In this document: in pieces, positions 23,330-34,717 of the stretch
How positions within the stretch are numbered: the stretch's first letter is position 1
Layout of the letters: each line of letters begins with the position of its first letter
Made by a program: the position numbers and the translations under genes
The notes under the pieces: model-generated
The model's database searches: none
The model's input: the letters and a program-made list of their open reading frames with translations, nothing else
Told to the model about the DNA's origin: nothing
NCBI GenBank assembly: GCA_029224185.1
Contig: CM055211.1
Span: forward strand, 8,054,417-8,118,416
Origin: Karalla daura
Lineage: Eukaryota; Chordata; Actinopteri; Chaetodontiformes; Leiognathidae
Reading direction: 5' to 3'
Length of the DNA stretch: 64,000 nt

Positions 23330-23366
23330 CTCCTTCTTCTCCTCCTTCTTCTCCTTCTTCTCCTGC
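23330..23366. repeat. (CTT CTC)n tract
   Basis: Alternating CTT and CTC trinucleotides; the flanking 23367-23774 is unique and AT-rich without a gene. Confidence 0.85.
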
Positions 23367-23773
23367 TTTTAGAGAGCGCGGCGTGTCACTGGCGGCAAAG
23401 GGAGAAAACTTCACAGCCCTTCCTGGTGTCACACCCTCAAAATAGACTGTTAGACTCACAGATACTGAAAATGAACCCGGTGATATTTTATTTATTGCAG
23501 CCAACAACACAACGCTTAGAGGTGGAGCGCTGCGCGGCTCAGTCTGCGTCTCTGCTCTGGAAGGAGAGCAAGTCTGTCAGGTGACAGTCAACTGTCAGCT
23601 TTGTGCTTATTTTTTTATCTTATCTCTGATTATTCCCACAAAATAAAATAAAAAAGGGGGTTTTATGATGTCATGTGCAGCAGCCGCAGCATCCAATGAG
23701 GAAACAAGATCGTGTTTAGTGAGTAAACGACCTCAAGAGAAGAAACAAACTGATAGTGGAAAAACTACAAAGC

Positions 23774-23875
<102 letters not shown>

Positions 23876-23984
23876 TCTTTAAGGACACCACTATGAGTTA
23901 CAGTAAGGAGCGTTTCCCTCACACACACACTGTATCACACACCCTGCAGAGCAAACAGCAGGACTCGGGAAAAGGCCGGGACGC

Positions 23985-24056
23985 TGTCACCCCCTCCTCC
24001 CTCCCCCCTCCTCCTCTTCCTCCCTCCTCCCTCCCCCCTCCTCCTCCCCCCTCTGG
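23985..24056. repeat. Pyrimidine tract (CTC/CCCCTC)
   Basis: Imperfect CTC and CCCCTC units with an internal near-duplication of about 25 bp. Confidence 0.85.
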
Positions 24057-24152
24057 GCCACCACACGGTGAAGTTCGGCCCAGGCCGCCGTACGTGATGC
24101 ACGGCCACAAACCAATAGGATCGATCGGAGCTCCCCCCCTGCGGGCGTGAAG

Positions 24153-24424
24153 CCTCCCTTCCTCCCTCCCTTTCCTCCTTCCTTCCTTCCTTCCTTCCGC
24201 CTCCTCCTCCTCCTCCCTCGTCCTCTTTTTCGCCTTCACCCCCATCCCCATCCTTCCTCCTGCTCCCCTGCCCCGTCCTCTCCCGTTTCCCCTCTCTCTC
24301 CTCTACTTTTCCTTTTGTCTTACCTCCCCCTGCTGGCTGCCTCTCTCGTTCTTCCTCCTTCCTCTCCTCTTCTCTCCTCTCCTCTCCTCTCCTCTCCTCT
24401 CCTCTCCTCTCCTCTCCCTCCTTG
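24153..24424. repeat. Long pyrimidine tract: (CCTT)n, (CTC)n, (CCTCT)n
   Basis: Three sub-arrays: (CCTT)n at about 24177-24198, (CTC)n at 24201-24217 and (CCTCT)n at 24361-24418. The last 70 or so bases are entirely pyrimidine. Long homopurine-homopyrimidine tracts with internal symmetry can form intramolecular triplexes. Confidence 0.92.
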
Positions 24425-24499
24425 CTCTGGCAGCATCATTGCAGCAGCAGCTTAACATAAAGGAACGGAAAAAAAGAAAAGAAAAGGAGGCGAGCGATG

Positions 24500-25060
24500 C
24501 TGTAATGCAGGATTTGCATTTTGCCAAGTGCTGCGTCATGACTTTGGGAAATGCATAAAATCCCCGGGCGTCGCTGCAATTACCATTATTTTTACATTTT
24601 GCGTGTCGGAGGAGCATCAAACGCTGCTTAGCAGGCTGCGTGGCGGAGCGGCCGCCCCGGCCGGGCCACGCGCTCCCTCTCCCCCGACCGTAATCACCTC
24701 AGATTAAAGCTTCCGCCGCGCGCCACGCGCTAACAATCAATCAATGATATTGATAGCACCTGGTCGCGGATCAAATCAATCTTGTAATGTCGGCGCCTGA
24801 CGCTTAATCATCTGACTCAGGTTCATCGGCGGGGCTGATTGACAGGCCGCAGACCAAAGGAGAGGGAATAATTAAAGGAAGGCAGACGTTTGTGCAGCGA
24901 TCGCCTTCATCATCGCGACGGGACGGTGGCTGAAGCCGATCCTGCTGACAAATTCAATTATTGAGCGACGACAGGCTAATGGTCCGTGGTAATGATTCAT
25001 TTCATAAGTATTTCTGCCGTATGTTTTAATGAAAGCTTACGTTGTGAGGGAGCCCAGGCC
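24500..25060. promoter_or_regulatory. Strong candidate enhancer block
   Basis: About 560 bp without simple repeats between a pyrimidine tract and a CA tract. It holds ATTTGCAT at 24512-24519, a Hox/Pbx-like AATCAATCAATGAT at about 24735-24748, a perfect Pbx-Meis TGATTGACAG at 24836-24845, AATAATTAAAGG near 24868 and TTCAATTATTG near 24954. A CpG-rich core lies at 24640-24735. The density of developmental-factor words is the highest I noticed in the window. Function is inferred. Confidence 0.45.
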
Positions 25061-25080
25061 TCACGCCAATTACTGTACTG

Positions 25081-25081
<1 letters not shown>

Positions 25082-25138
<57 letters not shown>
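25082..25138. repeat. (CA)28 microsatellite
   Basis: Pure CA. Confidence 0.96.
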
Positions 25139-25140
<2 letters not shown>

Positions 25141-25317
25141 ACGCTACGCTCCATACACAGCGTCTGGACCTGGGGATGTATGCGCACAACAAACACACGT
25201 TATTCCTCCCCGGCTTCGCTTCGTCTTTGTGCAAACACAAAGACAACGTGTTATTACGTTCTCCTCCTGGACGCAGAGGGTGCGGCCTCGGCCTCTGCCA
25301 CGCCAGGCTCACCAGAG

Positions 25318-25419
25318 GGAGGAAGAGGAGGAGGAGGAGGAAGAGGAGGAGGCTGACATGCATCTGCAGCCCAGAGAGAGAGAGAGAGAGAAAGAGAGAT
25401 AGAGAGAGAGGGAGAGAGA
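25318..25419. repeat. (GGA)n and (GA)n tracts
   Basis: GGA/GAA units at 25318-25352 and GA units with short interruptions at 25372-25419. Confidence 0.92.
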
Positions 25420-25806
25420 CGGGCTCAAAGGCTCGGGGAGAAAGAGAAGGGGGTTGCAGGGGTCAGTGACAAGTGGCACACACAGGGTGGGTGTGCGGGT
25501 GAAGTGGGGTGGAACAAGTGCTATAGAGGGGCCAGGGATTGTGTTTTTCCCATGGTCCGCTACTCCCCCCACCCCTCCCGCCCAAGTTTCCCCTCATGGA
25601 CCCCCACCCAAACCTCTAGAACCAGCACCATCTCTCCCTCTCTCTCTCTCTCTCTCCCTCTCTCTCCCTGTCAAGAAAGGCGCGGGCAGGCTCAGTTTCA
25701 CTCCACAGGGCCGGTGTGTTTTCAATGAATTGATACAGATGAAGAAGTTCAACACAATGGATGGATTACCTCAGCCAAAATAGAGTGGACCCCCCCCTCC
25801 CCTCCC

Positions 25807-25808
<2 letters not shown>
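25420..25808. other. Mixed DNA with (CT)n
   Basis: GC-rich unique sequence, (CT)n at 25631-25669, and C-rich DNA near 25790-25806. No gene seen. Confidence 0.6.
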
Positions 25809-25841
<33 letters not shown>

Positions 25842-25948
25842 CTCCAAACCACCACCACCTCCCCCTGCAACCCCTCATAACCCCACACACCCACATCGCT
25901 TATTCACACAGCCACTGACACGGACTGACATCGGATGATATAGACTCT

Positions 25949-26002
<54 letters not shown>
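25809..26002. repeat. Two (CA)n tracts
   Basis: CA at 25809-25839 and 25952-26002 with C- and A-rich DNA between them. A short complementary TG run follows at about 26016-26029. Confidence 0.94.
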
Positions 26003-26005
<3 letters not shown>

Positions 26006-27007
26006 CGAACTGCATGTGTGTGTGTGTGCACAGATTCCAAGCTTTTCAAGTCACTCTACATGAAAAGCAGAGCAAGATGTGAGTTGAATATTCGCAAAGT
26101 GATGTTTATTTTCTTACAGCTTCTGCGTGGACGTCAATTAAATGATTGTTTTGGAATTTTTCTTAAAAAAAAAAAGAAGAAAAAGGAAAAAAAAAAAGGT
26201 GCATTAATCACTTACTATCTAAGCGCCGTGGCCCAGTTTTTTCAGAGTAAATAACTCTGCATAAATGACCCAAAATAAACCGACTAAAACTCCTGAATCC
26301 TCTTAGTTATAGTTATGATACTTGAGACTGAAGTGGAACAAATGGAGTTGAATGAGTTGTTCAGTTGTGTTTTTATGTTTTTATTCTACCTCTTTAGACT
26401 CCGGTTCTCAGCGTGCATCTTGTGGAGGGTTGGAGGAGTTGGAGGAGTTGGAGCTGCAGGACCGGAGCGAGGAAGCAGCAGCTTCCCGGGGCCCAGCTCT
26501 GACGTACAGTACATGTGTGCTTCCCTTTGATCCGGGCCCAGTTTCCACCTCGAGCCAGTTCATGAACTCGAGTGTTTTGAACACCTGCTGTCCAGTGAAA
26601 TACATGCATGAGGGGAATAGAGATTTACTTCTTTTTTTTTACTTTACTTTTTTTACTCTTTCTTTTTGTCCAGAGAGTAGTGGAGAAGAAACAGGGGATG
26701 ACAGTGTGAATCCAGCTAAATCAACATCATTAGTGCTTATCGGTGGAAGCTTTTAATACATCCTGGACATAATGTACCAGGTTAGGGGGGTTGTGTGTGG
26801 GGGGGGGGTCTGTAAAACACGAGGCCCCGCCCAGCGTCTCCGTGGCTGCTAGCTGTCCAGGCTAATGGCTACGAATGGGCGCTAATGCACGCTCCTCCCT
26901 ATAAATCACAGCACAGCGTCCTGCTCAGACATTCAGCAGCTTGGCCGACCACTCTGCTCCATCACACACTCCAAGATTAATGAACACACACCCATTTACC
27001 TCGCACG
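26003..27007. other. Unique DNA, AT-rich, no gene
   Basis: A-rich 26164-26199 and T-rich 26625-26670 are the only low-complexity parts. 26405-26560 carries short GGAGTTGGAGG-like units. No defensible exon. Confidence 0.5.
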
Positions 27008-27008
27008 C

Positions 27009-27039
<31 letters not shown>

Positions 27040-27042
27040 ACA
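27008..27042. repeat. C18(AC)n compound tract
   Basis: Pure C run passing directly into AC repeats. Confidence 0.92.
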
Positions 27043-27299
27043 CGTAATGTCTCAAACTGTCTGCTGAGGTTTTGGCAATACTCGCGTCCTGTCTGGGGGA
27101 CAAAACGTCTCATCACAAACATCCACGGCGTGTCGTCCGGGCAGGAGTCACAGTGGGCCGGGCCGGATGATGAACGGCTCGGACGCTGCTCGTCTTTCTC
27201 CCAGTTTGGGGGGGAACGTCTTCCCGCGGGTGGCCGCCGCGTCCTTTGATCTTTGCTTTGGAGTTACTACAATCAGACGCTGCAGGAACCCGGCGGGCT

Positions 27300-27720
27300 G
27301 AGCCAAGCGGCTTCTGCAAATGTTTATTTTAGCGGGAAATAATGCACTCAACTAACCATATCTCTGGCGTTCTCATCGTTGCCCGGGCTATTTACAAACT
27401 GTATCTATTAATCATTTTTGAGCATGTACAGCAATTAAATTAGGCCGGGTCACACTCGAGTAATAATAAGATTTTAATTGCGTGGGGCAAGGCTCTAATT
27501 CAACTATCTCTGGATCGCTTGACGGGGCCAAACACTCGGCGGGAACACAAAGACGGGAAGAAAGGAAGGAGGGAGAGAAAGCGGGAGAGGTATAAGATAA
27601 AAAGGCCGAACAAAAGGGAGCCATAAAAAGTAAAACAAAAATAGTTGACAGTCTATCTTTTCGATCGTGCACCTGGGTGTTGCCGTCTGAAAAGACAACT
27701 GCAATTACAAGCGGGCCAGA
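27300..27720. promoter_or_regulatory. Candidate regulatory block
   Basis: Repeat-free and AT-rich after a CpG-containing stretch (27120-27250). It contains TATTAATCATTTTTG near 27405, CAATTAAATTAGG near 27431, GATTTTAATTGCG near 27470, CTAATTCAAC near 27495 and GTTGACAGTC near 27643. Dense homeodomain-type words; function inferred. Confidence 0.35.
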
Positions 27721-27759
27721 CATCTGGATGTCCCCCGTCTCCCCTCCCCGAGCCTCTGA

Positions 27760-27800
27760 GAGAGGAGGGAGGGGGAGAGGGAGGGGGAGGGGGAAGGAAA
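27760..27800. repeat. GAGGGGGA-type purine tract
   Basis: Imperfect GGGGGA units; G-quadruplex-capable. Confidence 0.85.
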
Positions 27801-28041
27801 AACCTCAGAAACACGAAATGTTTCGGTACAACTCATCGCCAATCACCTTCAAATCCAGCTCAGCGGTCCAGGGTCAGAGAACTCTGTCTGCACCTGACGA
27901 GCCAAACAAACACGCCGCAGCCTGAGCACAAAACTATGAGAACCAGAGGAGGAAAACTGGGAGAAACACCCCGGACCCCAGACCGGGCTGCGCTGAGAGC
28001 GTTTACTTGTTGAATCTTTGATCAGTTTTGATTTTATCGCT
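27801..28041. other. Unique DNA, no gene
   Basis: Mixed sequence without outstanding features. Confidence 0.5.
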
Positions 28042-28062
28042 CCCTCTCCTCCTCCTCCTCCT

Positions 28063-28095
<33 letters not shown>

Positions 28096-28100
28096 GCTCC
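28042..28100. repeat. (CTC)n passing into (CTCCTG)n
   Basis: CTC units to 28067, then a hexamer variant CTCCTG repeated about five times, showing stepwise evolution of the array. ATTTGCAT follows at 28237-28244 in unique DNA. Confidence 0.92.
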
Positions 28101-28301
28101 TGGCCTGTTATCTATGCAGCAGGTAGTGAGCTTTGCATCGGGGCTGCGTGGAGCTGATTAGAACAGTGATAGATGGGAGGGTGGATGACCTTAGCTTCCG
28201 ACTAAACACAAGGTTGGACATTTGTCTCCTCGCTGCATTTGCATGCTTTCCGCCCGTTTATGGCAATTTGTCACCATACTCGCTTTGCCATTGAGGAGAC
28301 G

Positions 28302-28346
28302 CACACACACACACACACGTATATACACACACACGTATATACACAA
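28302..28346. repeat. (AC)n with duplicated ACGTATATAC cassette
   Basis: CA run followed by ACGTATATACAC occurring twice in tandem with CA spacers (about 28317 and 28334). Confidence 0.88.
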
Positions 28347-28439
28347 CAAAAAGAGGTGGAGGAGGCAGTAAGAATAAGAATTCAGAGCAGGTTATGATGA
28401 AGCACTTTCATTCAGATAATTCCACAGAAAGGCACACAC

Positions 28440-28636
28440 TGTGAGCGCTCCTCACCCCCCCCCCCCCCGCCCCCTTCACCCCCTACACCCCCCCTGTAGT
28501 AATATGTTAACTCATGGAGGTGTAATTAAAGGTACGACAACACGCAGATCCATCTTAGCAGCGAAACGGGGACAACACCAAACTCTAAAAAAACAAACAT
28601 GTTGCGTCCTTCCACTTCCTCCTGAACCCTCTTCTG

Positions 28637-28668
<32 letters not shown>

Positions 28669-28865
28669 CACACACACACAGTCGCCATAAACACGTATGC
28701 ACGCACACGCTGATGAATGGCCTGTCATGCTGTTTGGGGATCAGTGAATTATTTACACTCATATGCCTTTAATAATTCAGGGGCCCAGTCTTAACAAATT
28801 ATCACAGCGCCCCCCCCCACCCCCCACCCCCGGCCCCCCCACCCCGCCACACGCATCCACCCTCC
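28440..28865. repeat. C-rich runs flanking a (CA)n tract
   Basis: Poly-C patches at 28455-28495 and 28808-28850 and a (CA)n with one CG at 28636-28680. The intervening DNA is unique with no gene. Confidence 0.85.
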
Positions 28866-29331
28866 CACACGCCCTCCGATTACATCACAGGGACGTCTGT
28901 GCGAGGCGGCGGGTCGTGATTCAATCACTCTGAGAGCGAGACACGTGTCGGGGTCGCAGGAACGCCGACACCGTGACATGTCTGATGTCTGGCGTTGGCG
29001 AGCAGCTTCAGGTGTAAGCTCCGCCCCCACAGGTGGAGCAGACAGCACGCCGGACGCTACATATTCAATTTTAGGTCAAATATCAAAACGAGCTGAAGAG
29101 ATGCCTGTTTATCAGTCTCTGCCTGCAGCTATGGTTAATCCCTCTGTACTGTACGGTCCCCATTAGATAAAATTAGCATAGGCAGCCACCACCCACAATG
29201 CATCAGTACACAGAGATCAACCAATTGGCTCGCAGTGTGAGCATCCTGTCAGTCACACAGGGTAAGCTGGTCATGTATACATACAATGAGAGATTACGAC
29301 GTGCATGCTCGCTTTCTGTAGTCATCAACCC
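28866..29331. other. Unique DNA, no gene
   Basis: GC-rich to 29040, then AT-leaning. Nothing recognised. Confidence 0.5.
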
Positions 29332-29438
29332 AACACACACACACACACGTTCACACTCACACATGCACACACACACACAGGCATCCAGACAAAGACGACA
29401 CACACGTACAAACACACACACACACACACACACACACA
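29332..29438. repeat. Cluster of CA tracts
   Basis: CA runs at 29332-29348, 29362-29380 and 29411-29438 with short degenerate spacers, probably one eroded longer array. Confidence 0.9.
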
Positions 29439-30207
29439 GAGGCCCCAGCAGACACTTCCAGGTCCCTAACGAGGTCGCTAATTAACTCTCCCACTTGCGC
29501 TCGCTCGTTTTCATCCGAGGTGCACATTGCTTTTTTGACAGGAGAAAATTGCCGGGCAATTAAATCATCTGAAGACGAACACTCCAGCAGCTGGTATTAA
29601 CAGCTAAATGTTACATCCATTTTCAAAAATGCGATTGTGGAGAAAGTGTACAGTAAGTGACAGACTGCGATAGTGCTCCCTAATAACCCGCAGCTGAGGC
29701 TTTATGGGCGCCGCGCTGCAGCCATTCAGGTCACAAACACAGCGCAGAGCGTCGGCTCCGGGCTGAGCCACAGCCGCTGGTTCCTGATGGAGCTGAATGC
29801 TGCATCCTCGCTCCTCTGCTCTCTGACGAGTCACATTTATGCTCCACATTATATGATTTTAGCTGCAAATGGAAAATATTGGGAATAGAGAGATATTGCT
29901 ACAAAATGTAAGAATAAAGTGAGAGTTAGCATCGATTAGTTTGGTAGAATTAGCAAAGTCGTCTCTAGCAAAAACGAGACAAATACAGAGATTATTGGAT
30001 GTGGAAATCAAAGTCGCTATATTGACTATTCCGGCGATTTCGTGTCGACGGCCTCCTCTACTGCCCCCATGTGGCCAGAACGTCTATTTCTGGACCTGCT
30101 TTTCAGTTTCCTCCTCCATCCGGTCCACACAGACAAAGACAGACAGAGGGACTCATCAGAACGTAGAACTGGACCCAGGTCTGTTCTCACACAGATCCAC
30201 AGAGAGA

Positions 30208-30212
<5 letters not shown>
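29439..30212. other. Unique DNA with CTCF-like site
   Basis: Non-repetitive and AT-rich at 29830-30030 with TTAGCATCGATTAG-like words. The CTCF-like site at 30060-30078 is listed separately. No gene recognised. Confidence 0.5.
30060..30078 (-). promoter_or_regulatory. Candidate CTCF site
   Basis: ACTGCCCCCATGTGGCCAG closely follows the reverse CTCF consensus (TGCCCCCTnGTGGCCA). Confidence 0.38.
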
Positions 30213-30251
<39 letters not shown>

Positions 30252-30267
30252 CAGGCAGGCAGGCACA
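30213..30267. repeat. (AC)18 followed by (GGCA)n
   Basis: AC run to 30249, then about four GGCA units. Confidence 0.94.
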
Positions 30268-30527
30268 GGTTTTTGGGCTCCACTTCATCTCAGGGCAGCC
30301 TCCTGGGTGCCCGGCCTCTTCTGAAACTGATTTTTGTCTCCTATTTTGTTAACCTCGCTCGCAATTAACCCCACGCTGCGCGCCAGCCACACATGGGCCA
30401 ATGGCGGCGGGTCTGCAGCGGCCAGCGCCGGCCCCTGTGAATCACCGCATTGTGTCATCTGTCCCGCGAAGAAAGGCAGCGCAGGAGAGGGGAGAATGAG
30501 ACCCGGAGGGGGGAGAGAAGAGTGCTG

Positions 30528-30720
30528 TTTTTTTTTTTTTTGGGGGGGGGGTCCGGCATTCTTAGCAGGGTCCCCCCGGGGGCAGTGACAGCAGCGTAGG
30601 GTGGAGGGTTTGTTTCTGTGTGTGTGTGTGTGTGCGGGCAGGGTGAGGGGGGGTACCATCCTGACAGGTTTCTTTGTGAAGGGAGGGGGGGTGAGGGGGG
30701 CGAGGGGGGGGGGGGCGTAG
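30528..30720. repeat. T/G homopolymers and G-rich DNA
   Basis: A T14 run followed at once by G10 (30528-30551), TG units at about 30618-30634, then G-run-rich DNA to 30716 including runs of seven to twelve G. Strong G-quadruplex potential on the plus strand. Confidence 0.88.
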
Positions 30721-30872
30721 GTGAGGGCCGGGTTTTGTTGGTGCCGTCAGCGGCGTCGGCGTGAGTCGCCACCTCCGGGGGGTCATTGTGCCCCCGCCTC
30801 CATCCTGCCTCCACGCTCAATGGGCGGATTAAAGAATACGCCCGAGTCTTAATCTTTGACACAGACACAGAT

Positions 30873-30885
30873 GCACACACACACA

Positions 30886-30929
<44 letters not shown>

Positions 30930-30931
30930 CA
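30873..30931. repeat. (CA)n with CG interruptions
   Basis: About 29 units; preceded by two ACAGAC/ACAGAT degenerate units. Confidence 0.94.
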
Positions 30932-31403
30932 GAGCTGGATCCAGCCTGTCCGGGTCGGGTCCCACGCAACGTTTGGCTAAACGTTCTCACCGGCCGTTAC
31001 AGGCTAATCTATAGGCGGAGAGCGGCGTAATGATGTTACCGCCACACTGTAACGCTGCTTCTCACAGACCCCCCTCCCTGGTCCCTCTCCCCCCTCCCTC
31101 CTCCTTCTTTTCTCCACTCTCATAATGAGTGAAAAAGGTCAGTGTCTGGCGAGGAGGAAGAAGAGGAGGAGGAGGAGGAGGAGGAGGAGGAGGGAGATGG
31201 TATTAAGCCAGCTCCTTGGTTTCTTTACAGTTCTCCAAGTTCACCAACTCTCACAAATGAGCATGTACAACAAGCCAAGGGGCCTTTTACTGCAAATCTA
31301 ATTCATTTCTCTAGACAACTGTGAAATTTGCCATTGACATTAGTCATTACCCCAAGGCTAACGAAAAGATGATCTCAGTTAATAAATGATCCCTAACAAG
31401 GAG
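30932..31403. repeat. (GGA)n tract in unique DNA
   Basis: GGA with two GAA units at 31151-31194. The rest of the interval is unique; the part after 31200 is AT-rich with TTCATT and TAATTCATTT words. No gene. Confidence 0.8.
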
Positions 31404-31426
31404 CTCTCTCTCTCTCTCCCTCTCTC

Positions 31427-31462
<36 letters not shown>
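31404..31462. repeat. (CT)n microsatellite
   Basis: About 29 CT units with two CC interruptions. Confidence 0.95.
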
Positions 31463-31635
31463 ATTGTGTTAATGGCAGGGGCAGCTGTTAACGGAGCGCA
31501 GTCACAGAACAACACAGCTCGCTGCGACTCTGGCTCCACTTCCCTCTCTCCCTCTCGCTCCTTCTGCTTCCACTTGGCTGCTGGGTGTCCCCTCTACACC
31601 CCCCTCACCCTTCCTCACCCCCTCACCCCACAGCG

Positions 31636-31673
31636 TCATCATCATCATCATCATCATCATCGCCATCATCATC
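31636..31673. repeat. (CAT)n trinucleotide tract
   Basis: About ten CAT units with two GCC interruptions. It reads as a histidine run in one frame; no coding context. Confidence 0.93.
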
Positions 31674-31827
31674 GCCCTGCAGATCCTGCATTATGCAGTG
31701 GCATCATTAGAGCCTTGATTTCAGAAGCTTCCGGCTTCGGCGGTTTCCTGGATCCTGGATGATTCCAAGACGATCCCGAGGAAGCCGTCGGGAGCAGATG
31801 TGAATGACAGCGGCTCTGAGAGACGCA

Positions 31828-31862
31828 GGGAGGAGGAGGAGGAGGGAGGAGGAGGGAGAGAG
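31828..31862. repeat. GGA-rich tract
   Basis: Imperfect GGA/GGGA units. Confidence 0.85.
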
Positions 31863-32029
31863 GAGCGATGGCTAATCATCTGGAAGCGGCTCTGACCCCC
31901 CAGCTGGCCCCGGCCATCATTGATACTAAACAATGAGGAAGCTGTTGTACGCGTCGGGGCCCGGGGTCAGTGTCTGCTCCGCAGCCACGCGGGGTCAGCC
32001 CCGCCAGACAAAGACGAAGGTCGCCCACT

Positions 32030-32510
32030 GTAATCAAACACTTTTGTTCCCCCTCAATTTACATAATTCGAAAGTAAAAACCTATCAGAGACCCCGCGCC
32101 GCTGTTTTATTTCTCGCCGGTAATAATTGTTTCCTGAAAAGTGAAAATGCGTGATTAGGGCGCCGAGGCGTTGGCGTTTGTCTATCTCCCAGATGACAAG
32201 TCACGCTCCCTCCACGTCGCACGCAGCCCAAATGGAATTGTTCAGATTGTGTTTGCAGGAGGGGTCCCCGCGTCTAGTGCGGCGAGCACATAATACGATA
32301 TTCCCGTTTTTTCCCCCTTGCTCTGAGTTCCAATTTATTGGAGTAACCGAGCAGAAAATGCACTGACAGCTGTAGCACTTTATTGCGAATTAGTATATAC
32401 ATTCTAGAGCCGGCGAGAAACGCCGGGGCCTCATTGTATTTCTGTAATTGCCGGAGCCTGGGAAAACGAAGGGGCAACGGCAAAGGCGAGCAATTACAAG
32501 CTAAAAGATG
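32030..32510. promoter_or_regulatory. Candidate regulatory block
   Basis: Repeat-free stretch with ATAATTCG, TAATAATTG and GCAATTACA words and a gradual change to CpG-containing sequence near 32150-32280. It resembles the other candidate non-coding elements of the window. No splice-bounded frame. Confidence 0.3.
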
Positions 32511-32903
32511 ACAGGGGTGTACTTTCAGCTTCACATCCTGTTTGGAGATGGAAGTTGTGATGAAAAGGCGGAGGAAGCGGCGGCGTGAGTGGGAGAAAGC
32601 AGGTGTTAAATGAAACGCTGAGTGGTCATTGTCGCCGGTCAACACCGGCAGAGTCATTATTGTCCCCGCTGCACGCGCTCACAGGTCGCTTTCAAAAAGA
32701 GGAGGAGGAGGAGGAAAAAGGAGAAACACCGGCTGCTGTAATTAAAGGCTCGGTTTCATCGACAGCCAATCGGATTGACAGTAAAGTGTGAGCGATCGGA
32801 GTCACAAAAACAAAAAAAACACTCTCCGATAAAGTGTTTTTTTTAACGCTCTGTGATTCTTAGCTCCTAATAAAGTGAAGATCAACAGCTGTACGTAGCA
32901 AAC
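32511..32903. other. Unique DNA, no gene
   Basis: A short GGA run near 32699-32715, an A-run near 32810 and a T-run near 32838; GGATTGACAG at 32772-32781 is a one-mismatch Pbx-Meis word. Confidence 0.45.
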
Positions 32904-32961
32904 AGAGGAGGAGGAGAGGAGAGGAGGAGGAGGAGGAGGAGGAGGAGGAGGAGGAGGAGGA
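32904..32961. repeat. (GGA)n tract
   Basis: About 58 bp of GGA with two GAGA interruptions near the start. Confidence 0.94.
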
Positions 32962-33500
32962 GCAGCTCCTGGAGCTGAGGAGGTCTGATGTTTTTACTGA
33001 ATCTGCAAATACAAAACTATTGATGCTGGATAAACATATGATGGCTGGGCAGAGATGGATGAAACATCTCGAGGAGCTGGTTCAGTCCCTAGAGAGCGTT
33101 TCAAGTCCACTTTCAACTTATTTATTGATAAAAAGCAATACAAACCTTTTCGCTGTGATTCCTGAGGCCTAGTTAGTTTGCTTCCCCACTCACCCCGGAC
33201 CGCTCAGATGTCGTCAGAGTGTCAGATCGTTTTTATGAAGATGTAGAAAGCTGCATGTGAACACATGGCACTCAGTTACACTCTGATTGTTTCCATAAGG
33301 AGAGCGGGGCTCGGCACAGCTCAGAGGTCTCTGGCCTGATTTGATTCTCGACCTGCAGGTGCCGCTCGCCAGCTCGGCGGCTCCTTTCATGACGACCGGG
33401 GCAACGACTCCTCCGAGCTTCCTTTCTCACCGTTCCCTATCGGAGCCGCAGAGCTGCGAGGAGCCCGGGGCGCTGAGGAGAAGGTCCTGAGTGACGGCGT
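32962..33500. other. Unique DNA, no gene
   Basis: AT-rich to about 33170, GC-rich after 33350. Nothing recognised. Confidence 0.5.
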
Positions 33501-33547
33501 GAGAGGAGAGGAGAGGAGGAGGGAGGAGGAGGAGGAGGAGGAGGAGG
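33501..33547. repeat. (GGA)/(GAGAG) tract
   Basis: Imperfect purine repeat, about 47 bp. Confidence 0.92.
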
Positions 33548-34009
33548 CCCGGGCCAGCGTGCAGGTGAAACGCCCAAGGCCGTTTGCTGGACTCCGCAGC
33601 GTTGACGTCAACTCAGAGTGACTTCAGAGGTTGGTCAGGTGCATGAAATATGTATCGAGATGTGTTCCAGCTTGAGTCAAACTGTCTTTGAAATCCATCT
33701 CTGGGGGTGATTGATGGATTGATTCAGACTCTAACTGGAACCAACTGAGCCGGCCCGTGTTGGGGGGTGTAGGGGGGGGAGGCTACTCCCAGCAGGCTGC
33801 GCAACACCTCAAAATAAAGAAAGAAAGAAAAGAAAGTCCGAGCAAAGTGATAACAATCAGGGTTTCCAATTTGCTGCAGCGCAGTTTCATCAGATCGGGC
33901 TCTCGCCCGCTTTATTTACTGTATCCTGGCTGCGGCGGGCTGGAGCAGCCCAGGGGAAGCTGAGGAAGAGATGGGAGAGTACTTAGGATGTAAAACGCAC
34001 AAAGCTGCA
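33548..34009. other. Unique DNA, no gene
   Basis: Includes a G-rich patch at 33761-33780 and a GAAA-rich patch near 33815-33836. No gene recognised. Confidence 0.5.
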
Positions 34010-34390
34010 ATGTAAACACTTGTCTTCCTTCATATTAGATTTTCCATCATCTTCATTGCTCCTTCTTTGGGCGAGAAGCACATCTCACACTCCGGCATTT
34101 CAATTTGCAACGCCGCCGTTCCAAAGCACATGTTCATTTTATTGCTGTTATTACTTTGTCATGTTGGATAAATTGATAACATGACATAACTTGTCTGCCG
34201 CCTTGTTGCGCCGGCAGCCTGATTACGAGGTCAAGTGCGTTAACAAATGACAAACGCGAGGGATGAGGGCGTTGCCATCCATTCGTTTCAAGTCGGCCTC
34301 GTTTCCTCTCCTGGAATTAAGACCTCTGCAGCGGCCGGGGCTGCACACAGCTCATATCTCTCTCCTTATAACTAATAAACTCAGAGAAAC
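34010..34390. promoter_or_regulatory. Candidate regulatory block with inverted repeat
   Basis: Repeat-free AT-rich segment. A perfect 9-bp inverted repeat (TGTCATGTT at 34158-34166, AACATGACA at 34178-34186) encloses an 11-base AT-rich loop. Each arm contains a TGACA/TGTCA word typical of TALE-homeodomain sites. Function inferred. Confidence 0.35.
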
Positions 34391-34683
34391 CACTCTGAGC
34401 GGGTGCACGAGGGGCCGTGAGGCACACTGAACAGTCGGCCTCTTCTACGTTCACGCTCCTCAAGTTTGTTTAGGAAAAACATCCGTGCAGGCGCAGCGGG
34501 TCAGAGGTGTTCTTGACACGTTTGCCAGTTAAAAAAATTTGGCTCTCAGCTTCGTCCTAATGATGGTCAGATTGGGAGGGAGCTGGCAGTGATTAAGAGG
34601 AGGACGGGGCAGAGGGAGGAAGCCCCGCCAAGGTCACGCAGGGCTCATTACAAAGGTTGCTAAGCTACAATCTGTGACAGAGG

Positions 34684-34687
<4 letters not shown>
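34391..34687. other. Unique DNA, no gene
   Basis: Mixed sequence; CCAAGGTCACG near 34629 is an ERR/SF-1-like half-site. Confidence 0.45.
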
Positions 34688-34716
<29 letters not shown>

Positions 34717-34717
34717 A
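34688..34717. repeat. (TG)15 microsatellite
   Basis: Pure TG. Confidence 0.95.

Noticed and set aside
34158..34186. MicroRNA precursor hairpin
   Set aside because: The stem is only 9 bp and no known mature microRNA sequence was recognised here or elsewhere in the window.
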